This document shows, one piece after another, positions 51,084-56,173 of a DNA stretch of 56,173 nucleotides (positions are counted from its first letter, which is position 1; each line of letters starts with the position of its first letter). Source of the stretch: DATDAW01 sp036524675 (GTDB lineage: Bacteria > Verrucomicrobiota > Verrucomicrobiia > Chthoniobacterales > DASVRZ01); contig DATDBU010000184.1 of NCBI GenBank assembly GCA_036524675.1, positions 1-56,173 of the forward strand, read 5' to 3'. The notes below the pieces were generated by a model. It did no database searches and had not been told where the DNA came from. It saw only the letters and a list, made by a program, of their open reading frames with translations. A program made the position numbers and the translations under genes.

Positions 51084-51138
51084 TTTCCTCGAAGGGGACG
51101 GATATTTGAACCAGACTTCCGCCCTCGGCAAGTGATTT

Positions 51139-51786
51139 TTATCCCGCACCTGCCGCAATCTTTTTGGCGATGTGCGGGGCGATTACACTCTGTCCCAGCA
51201 TGAGCTCCGTCAACACAGGAATGCGGGTGAGGTCTTCCAGGATGGACCGGTTGGTGAGAATGGCTGGGTCGTCGGGAGATTCGGCGAGCGTATTCAAGAC
51301 GATGCCGGCGACCGGCAGACCGGCGGATTGAATGCCATCGAGGGTCAGCAAGGTGTGATTGAGAGCGCCGAGCTGATTCGCGGCGACGACGATGATCGGC
51401 TGTCCAATTTCCCGGGCAAGGTCGGACACGAAATAATCGCGCCGTATCGGAACACGCCAGCCGCCGACACCTTCGACAATGACGGCGGCGAAACGCGTTT
51501 TAAGGGTGGAAAACTGGTCGAAAATGAGGTCGAGATCGACCTGGCGGTTTTCCATAAGACTGGCGGCGTAGGGCGAAACTGGCGGGCGCAGCCAGACGGG
51601 GTTGCATTCATTGAGTGTGAGCGCGTTGTCGCTGGCAGCCACGAGAATTTCAGGATCAGAACGATCGCCGGAACAGATCGGCTTAAAACCAACGGCATTG
51701 ATGCCTTCGGCGCGAAGCGCGCGAACGAGAAGCGAGGTAAAGAAGGTCTTACCTGCGCCGGTGTTGGTGCCGGTGATGAAGAACAT
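51139..51786 (-). CDS. bioD: Dethiobiotin synthetase
   Basis: ATG 51784-51786 puts the P-loop directly at the N-terminus (MFFITGTNTGAGKTFFTSLL), as in BioD, giving 215 residues. Other family parts are FKPICSGDRSDPEIL, VEGVGGWRVPI (the E-G-x-GG loop binding substrate) and IIVVAANQLGALNHTLLTLD. It closes the ureido ring of biotin from DAPA, CO2 and ATP. No other biotin genes are in the window. It is downstream of glmM on the same strand, but a strong 13-bp hairpin sits in the 61-bp gap. Confidence 0.93.
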   Translation of the reverse strand: MFFITGTNTGAGKTFFTSLLVRALRAEGINAVGFKPICSGDRSDPEILVAASDNALTLNECNPVWLRPPVSPYAASLMENRQVDLDLIFDQFSTLKTRFAAVIVEGVGGWRVPIRRDYFVSDLAREIGQPIIVVAANQLGALNHTLLTLDGIQSAGLPVAGIVLNTLAESPDDPAILTNRSILEDLTRIPVLTELMLGQSVIAPHIAKKIAAGAG

Positions 51787-51806
51787 GAAGGGAAATGACG
51801 AATGAA

Positions 51807-51847
51807 CGAATGACGAATGGCGAACAAAGCGGCACATTCGTCATTCG
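51807..51847. terminator. 13-bp perfect hairpin between glmM and bioD
   Basis: CGAATGACGAATG (51807-51819) and CATTCGTCATTCG (51835-51847) pair perfectly around a 15-nt loop, ending against the glmM stop codon. The arms are built from repeated GACGAATG words (another copy at 51797-51804). On the plus strand a T-run follows, but genes run on the minus strand, so it may be a repeat-derived hairpin rather than a classical terminator. Confidence 0.5.
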
Positions 51848-53236
51848 TCATTTTTTATGCCCGATTTCTTTGTTGATCTCTGCAGCGATTTCGTCGGCGC
51901 GGGTGTTGATCCAGACGCTGTCGCGGCCTTCGATGAGCAGGCGGATTTTGGGTTCGGTGCCGGAGTAACGGAGCAGAACACGGCCTTTTCCGGTGAGGAA
52001 TTGCTCGGTTTCGGCAACGAGCGCCTGGACTTTGGTGAGGAGTTCCAACGGGCGTTTTTCGCAGACACGGAGGTTCCGCTGGGCCTGCGGATATTTTTTT
52101 AGCACGGTTTTCAACTCACTTAATGGCTTGCCGGTTTCGGCCATGATACGCAGAATTTGGAGAGCGCTGACGATGCCATCGCCGGTTGTGGCGTAGTCGC
52201 GAAAAATCATGTGGCCGCTTTGTTCGCCGCCCACGTTGTAGCCGTGACGCAGCATTTCTTCGATGACGTACCGGTCGCCCACTTTGGTCCGGACGACACG
52301 ACCTCCGTGCGCGGCAATGGTTTCATCGAGGCCGAAATTGCTCATGACGGTGGCCACGAGGGTGTTATCTACGAGTTTGCCGGATTTCAGGAGATCGACC
52401 GCGGCGATAGCCAAAATGTCGTCACCATCGACAACCTCGCCCGTTTCATCCGCCAGCAGAACACGATCGGCATCCCCGTCGTGCGAGATGCCGACATGAG
52501 CGCCGGTTTCACGGACGATGCGGGCGATTTCCTCGGGAAATGTGCTGCCGCAATCGGCGTTGATGTTGGTGCCGTTGGGAGTGTTGTGGAAAACGACGGT
52601 CTCGGCGCCGAGTTCGCGCAGGACGCAGGGCGTGGACTTGTAGCCGGCGCCGTTCGCACAATCGACAGCGATGCGCATGCCTTCCAGGGTGAGCCCGCGC
52701 GGGAAGCTGGTTTTGGCGAATTCGACGTAGCGTCCAAGAGCGTCGTCGATGCGTGTGGCGCGTCCGATTTTGCCGGCTGTCGGACGAATGGTGTCGATTT
52801 CGCCGCTGAAAACGAGGTGTTCGATCTGCGCTTCAATGGCGTCATCGAGTTTGCAACCGTCGTGATGGAAAAATTTGATGCCGTTATCCGGGTAAGGATT
52901 GTGCGAAGCGGAAAGGACGATACCGGCGTCGGCACGGAGCGATCGGGTGATGTACGCGACTCCGGGCGTGGGCAACGGTCCGATGAGGAGGACGTCCACG
53001 CCGAGGGACATGATGCCGGCGGCGAGAGCATTTTCGAGCATGTAACCGGAAAGGCGCGTGTCTTTGCCGAGGACGATTTTCGGTCGAACGGACGTGGGAT
53101 GGCGTCCGGCGCTGAAGCGCGTAATGACGTGGGCGGCGGCGCGGCCGAGCTTGAGAGCGGTCTCGGCTGTAACCGGCTCGACGTTGGCGACTCCGCGGAC
53201 ACCGTCCGTGCCGAAAATTTTGCGGGGCTGACTCAT
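51848..53236 (-). CDS. glmM: Phosphoglucosamine mutase
   Basis: The 462 residues match GlmM over the full length. KIFGTDGVRGVAN opens the protein, GIVLSASHNPYPDNGIKFF holds the phosphorylated serine, and GISHDGDADRVLLAD is the metal loop. GEQSGHMIFRDYATTGDGI is the sugar-binding loop, and RYSGTEPKIRLLIEG the C-terminal phosphate-binding loop. It interconverts glucosamine-6-phosphate and glucosamine-1-phosphate for UDP-GlcNAc, needed for cell wall and LPS. It is a cytoplasmic housekeeping gene. Confidence 0.97.
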   Translation of the reverse strand: MSQPRKIFGTDGVRGVANVEPVTAETALKLGRAAAHVITRFSAGRHPTSVRPKIVLGKDTRLSGYMLENALAAGIMSLGVDVLLIGPLPTPGVAYITRSLRADAGIVLSASHNPYPDNGIKFFHHDGCKLDDAIEAQIEHLVFSGEIDTIRPTAGKIGRATRIDDALGRYVEFAKTSFPRGLTLEGMRIAVDCANGAGYKSTPCVLRELGAETVVFHNTPNGTNINADCGSTFPEEIARIVRETGAHVGISHDGDADRVLLADETGEVVDGDDILAIAAVDLLKSGKLVDNTLVATVMSNFGLDETIAAHGGRVVRTKVGDRYVIEEMLRHGYNVGGEQSGHMIFRDYATTGDGIVSALQILRIMAETGKPLSELKTVLKKYPQAQRNLRVCEKRPLELLTKVQALVAETEQFLTGKGRVLLRYSGTEPKIRLLIEGRDSVWINTRADEIAAEINKEIGHKK

Positions 53237-53278
53237 CTGCTATTTCGAACACCAAGGTCGCGAAGGACGCAAAGGTTT

Positions 53279-53421
53279 TCACCACCAAGACACTAAGACA
53301 CCAAGAAAAACGAAAAACGTGATTGGTGAATCGTGAGTGGTGAATGGTTAAGCACCCGCGGTTAAATCTTCGTCATCTCCGAATCCTTCATTTCCTTGGC
53401 ATCTTGGCGCTCTGGCGGTGA
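53279..53421. repeat. Imperfect long inverted repeat of the CACCAAGACAC type
   Basis: The left arm at 53279-53307 (CACCACCAAGACACTAAGAC and on) and the right arm at 53391-53421 (CTTGGCATCTTGGCGCTCTG and on) are imperfect inverted copies over about 30 bp. They lie in the gap between glmM and the exonuclease-ligase gene. The preceding GCGAAGGACGCAAAGG (53260-53275) belongs to the same style of repeat. Confidence 0.55.
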
Positions 53422-53447
53422 GCTAATTCGTGTATGTTCCGTTCGCC

Positions 53448-56173
53448 ATGATCGATGTCCAGTTTCAACGCGGCGTTTGGCTGCCGGAGCACGATTTCTG
53501 GCTCGACCCGCAGGATGGCAAGGATTTCGCCTTCATTTCTCATGCGCATTTCGATCACATCGCACCGCATCGTGAAGTTCTTTTCACGCCTGGCACCGCG
53601 CGACTGATGGGCGAACGCCTTCCCGGCGACCGGATTGAGCATCCCCTGCCTTTTGGGGAGACAACCCGGCTGCGCGGTTACGACGTGACTCTCCTCCCGG
53701 CAGGACACATCTATGGCTCGGCGCAAATTCATCTCGCCAGCGAAAAAGGCACCCTGCTCTACACCGGCGACTTCAAATTGCGCCCCGGACGCTCCGCGGA
53801 ACCTGCCGAGTGGCGGTGTGCAGATATTCTGATCATGGAGACGACGTTCGGCTTGCCTCGCTACGTTTTTCCGCCGGCGGACGAGGTCCTGGAACAAATC
53901 CGCAAATTTTGTTACGAGGCTTTGGAGGAGGACTGCGTGCCGGTGCTGCTGGGTTATTCGCTGGGCAAAGCTCAGGAAATCCTTGCTTCGCTGGCAGATG
54001 CTGGGTTTTCCGTCATGCTACACGGCGCGGTTTATCGCATGACGCAGCTCTATGGTGAGACGCAGGTTACTTTTCCGGAATTCCACCGCTACCAGGCCGA
54101 TGCCGTTTCGGGAAAAGTCCTCATTTGTCCACCGAATGTGAGTCGCTCGCTTATGCTGCGAAAGATCAAGAATCGCCGCGTAGCCATGCTGACCGGTTGG
54201 GCGATGGATCCCGGCGCAACCTATCGCTACCAATGCGACGCCGTTTTCCCCCTCTCCGATCACGCCGACTACGCCGATCTTCTCCGCTATGTGGACCTCG
54301 TAAATCCACAGCGCATTTTGACCCTCCACGGATTTGCCGCCGAGTTTGCGCGCGATCTGCGCCAGCGTGGCAGGGACGCGTGGGCGTTGAGCGCGGAAAA
54401 TCAACTTGAACTGCCCATTATGGTCGCGGTTCCCGAAGCTCTTGCACCATTGGAAACGGGCGAGGCACCGGTCGCTGCTTCAGAAGCCGGGATGGAAACG
54501 GAAGGATCACGGTTTCCAGAGGAATCTCAAAGCTCGTTCGCTCAATTCGCCGTTGTCGGAGAGACAATTGCCAGCGTCACGGGAAAAAAGGAGAAAATCC
54601 GCCTGCTCGCGGAGTTCCTGTCCCGTCTGGACGAGATCGAGGCCCCGCTGGCGGCAGTCTTTCTCACCGGCCGTCCTTTTGCGCAAAGCGATCCGCGCAC
54701 GTTGCAGACCGGCTGGGCGGTCATCCGGCGAGCGCTGCTGCTGGTATCCGGCCTGGACGAGACAACGTTTCGGGCACGCACCAGCGGTTTGGGTGATATA
54801 GGGAAAGCCGTATTGGTGACCTTGAGCAACCGCACGCATGCATCGGCATTTTCTCTGCGAGATGCCGCCGACTTTTTCGATCGACTTCACCTGGCACGCG
54901 GTCCTGACGCCAAGACCGTTGTTTTACGGGAGGGACTGGAGCGCGTTTCTCCGTTGGAGGCTGCTTACCTGCTGCGCATCCTAACGGGCGACCTACGTAT
55001 TGGCCTCAAGGAAGGCCTGGTTGAGGAGAGTCTCGCCACTGTTTTTGAAATTCCCGCGGCCGACGTTCGGGAAGCCAACATGTTAACCGGAGATATTGGG
55101 CAAGTCACGCGCCTGACTCGCGCTGGCCGGCTTTCCGATGCCGACATCCGCTTGTTTCACCCGGTCAAAGTGATGCTCGCCACCCCGGAACCGACCGCGG
55201 AAGCGATTTGGGAGCGCATCGCCGCTTTAGGAGGGGCCAGCGGAATCTACGAACATGGCTCTCACCCGTTTTTGATCGAGGACAAATATGATGGGATCCG
55301 CGCCCAGGTGCATGCCTCGCCAGAACGCACGGAGATTTTTTCCCGTGATCTACGTAGGGTGACCGAGCAGTTTCCGGAAATTGCCGCGGCTGGGCGCTCT
55401 CTGGACCGCACGGCTATTCTCGATGGCGAAATCCTCGCCTGGTCACATGGCAAGAAGCTCTCGTTTTTCGATCTGCAACGGCGTCTCGGCCGCAAGGATC
55501 ACCCGGATCTCTTTGTTGACTCGGATGTTCCCGTTGTTTTCACAGCGTTCGACCTTCTGTATCTCGATGGACAATCCCTGCTGCGCACGCCCTTGGACGA
55601 GCGTCGAGCCCGGTTGAGGGCGCTGCCGATGCCATCGGCTTTTCGTCTCGCCGAAGCCACGCTGGTGTCCTCGGCCGAAGGTGTGGACGCCGTCTTCGAG
55701 GCAGCGCGGCAACGGGGGAACGAGGGTTTGATGGTAAAGGATCCGGCCAGCCTTTATCTGCCAGGGCGGCGCGGTTTGGCCTGGTTTAAACTGAAAAAGG
55801 AACTTGCCACACTCGACGTGGTGGTAGTCGGCGCGGAGCTGGGTCATGGCAAACGCAGCCACGTCTTGAGCGATTACACCTTTGCCATCCGGCATGAGGA
55901 AACCGGTGAATTGTTGACCATCGGAAAGGCCTACAGCGGCCTAACCGATGCGGAAATAGAAGAGCTTACCGCCCATTTCGAAGCGACAACCCTCAAGCAT
56001 CACGGCCATTACCGCTCGGTCATCCCCCAGATCGTGCTCGAAGTCGCCTTCGACAGTGTGCAGCCAAGCACGCGGCATTCAAGCGGCCTGGCCCTGCGCT
56101 TTCCCCGGATCAAAGCCCTTCGCCGTGACAAATCCGTCGCTGATATCGACACCCTCGCCTACGCGCGTGGCCT
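53448..56173 (+). CDS. Fused ligase-associated exonuclease and ATP-dependent DNA ligase (runs off the right edge)
   Basis: From ATG 53448 one frame of 908 codons stays open to the window end. Residues 1-325 form a metallo-beta-lactamase/beta-CASP nuclease with the metal motif HAHFDH (His32-His37), AGHIYGSAQIH, YTGDF, METTFGLPRY and SDHADYADLL. This is the layout of ligase-associated exonuclease. After a linker of about 40 residues comes an ATP-dependent DNA ligase. It has an N-terminal helical domain (from about 365), the adenylation motif EDKYDG with Lys613, IFSRDLRR, LDGEIL, FTAFDLLYLDG, EGLMVKDP and WFKLKKE, and then an OB domain. Normally these are two adjacent genes. The fusion would couple end trimming and sealing in DNA repair. 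The C-terminus is missing. Confidence 0.92.
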   Translation, partial: MIDVQFQRGVWLPEHDFWLDPQDGKDFAFISHAHFDHIAPHREVLFTPGTARLMGERLPGDRIEHPLPFGETTRLRGYDVTLLPAGHIYGSAQIHLASEKGTLLYTGDFKLRPGRSAEPAEWRCADILIMETTFGLPRYVFPPADEVLEQIRKFCYEALEEDCVPVLLGYSLGKAQEILASLADAGFSVMLHGAVYRMTQLYGETQVTFPEFHRYQADAVSGKVLICPPNVSRSLMLRKIKNRRVAMLTGWAMDPGATYRYQCDAVFPLSDHADYADLLRYVDLVNPQRILTLHGFAAEFARDLRQRGRDAWALSAENQLELPIMVAVPEALAPLETGEAPVAASEAGMETEGSRFPEESQSSFAQFAVVGETIASVTGKKEKIRLLAEFLSRLDEIEAPLAAVFLTGRPFAQSDPRTLQTGWAVIRRALLLVSGLDETTFRARTSGLGDIGKAVLVTLSNRTHASAFSLRDAADFFDRLHLARGPDAKTVVLREGLERVSPLEAAYLLRILTGDLRIGLKEGLVEESLATVFEIPAADVREANMLTGDIGQVTRLTRAGRLSDADIRLFHPVKVMLATPEPTAEAIWERIAALGGASGIYEHGSHPFLIEDKYDGIRAQVHASPERTEIFSRDLRRVTEQFPEIAAAGRSLDRTAILDGEILAWSHGKKLSFFDLQRRLGRKDHPDLFVDSDVPVVFTAFDLLYLDGQSLLRTPLDERRARLRALPMPSAFRLAEATLVSSAEGVDAVFEAARQRGNEGLMVKDPASLYLPGRRGLAWFKLKKELATLDVVVVGAELGHGKRSHVLSDYTFAIRHEETGELLTIGKAYSGLTDAEIEELTAHFEATTLKHHGHYRSVIPQIVLEVAFDSVQPSTRHSSGLALRFPRIKALRRDKSVADIDTLAYARG

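Noticed and set aside
52157..53296. 379-codon plus-strand frame opposite glmM
   Set aside because: It is the antisense shadow of glmM, rich in Gly, Ala, Asp and Val, with no family features.

Overview
The window is about 56 kb of chromosome from a diderm (Gram-negative type) heterotroph. It carries an outer-membrane sugar porin, periplasmic binding proteins with Sec and Tat signals, several LacI-type regulators, a tRNA-Asn gene and housekeeping genes (glmM, bioD). Nothing fixes the taxon by itself. The many sugar loci, weak ribosome-binding sites and CAAAGAACG/CCAAGACAC-type intergenic repeats make me lean, with low certainty, towards Verrucomicrobiota or a similar soil or sediment lineage.

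Positions 1-23540 form a stress and anaerobic-metabolism island. It holds at least six universal stress protein (USP) genes, including a three-domain and a two-domain form, plus a cytidylate-kinase-like gene, a deleted ppsA remnant, an FMN-binding PNPOx-like protein and a CHAD protein. In its middle is an almost gapless plus-strand operon (3886-18917): P-type cation ATPase, ADP-forming acyl-CoA synthetase fused to a GNAT acetyltransferase, NAD-linked formate dehydrogenase (fdsB, fdsA), formate channel focA, pyruvate:ferredoxin oxidoreductase nifJ and a DHODH-like flavoprotein. Together these would turn pyruvate into acetyl-CoA, then acetate plus ATP, and import or export and oxidise formate. 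Two of the largest genes, fdsA and nifJ, are each cut once by an in-frame stop codon (TGA at 11179, TAA at 15139) while the sequence on both sides stays conserved in the same frame.

Positions 24367-35315 are a pentose locus. araB-araA-araD run leftward. A divergent LacI-type regulator sits behind three operators nearly identical to the E. coli lac operator. It is followed by a secreted aldose 1-epimerase, a ribose/fructose-type ABC importer and a convergent aldo/keto reductase.

Positions 35581-47021 are a disaccharide locus: a LacI regulator with its own palindromic operators, a maltoporin-like porin, a binding protein with two MalF/MalG-type permeases (no ATPase gene), two tandem GH13 alpha-glucosidases and a GH32 beta-fructosidase. 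This suggests uptake and intracellular splitting of sucrose or related alpha-glucosides.

Positions 47022-56173 are mixed: an EF-hand protein, a GntR/LacI chimeric regulator, a small lipoprotein candidate, an array of four 24-bp repeats, tRNA-Asn, bioD and glmM. The window closes inside one long reading frame that fuses the metallo-beta-lactamase 'ligase-associated exonuclease' to an ATP-dependent DNA ligase, two activities I know as separate neighbouring genes.
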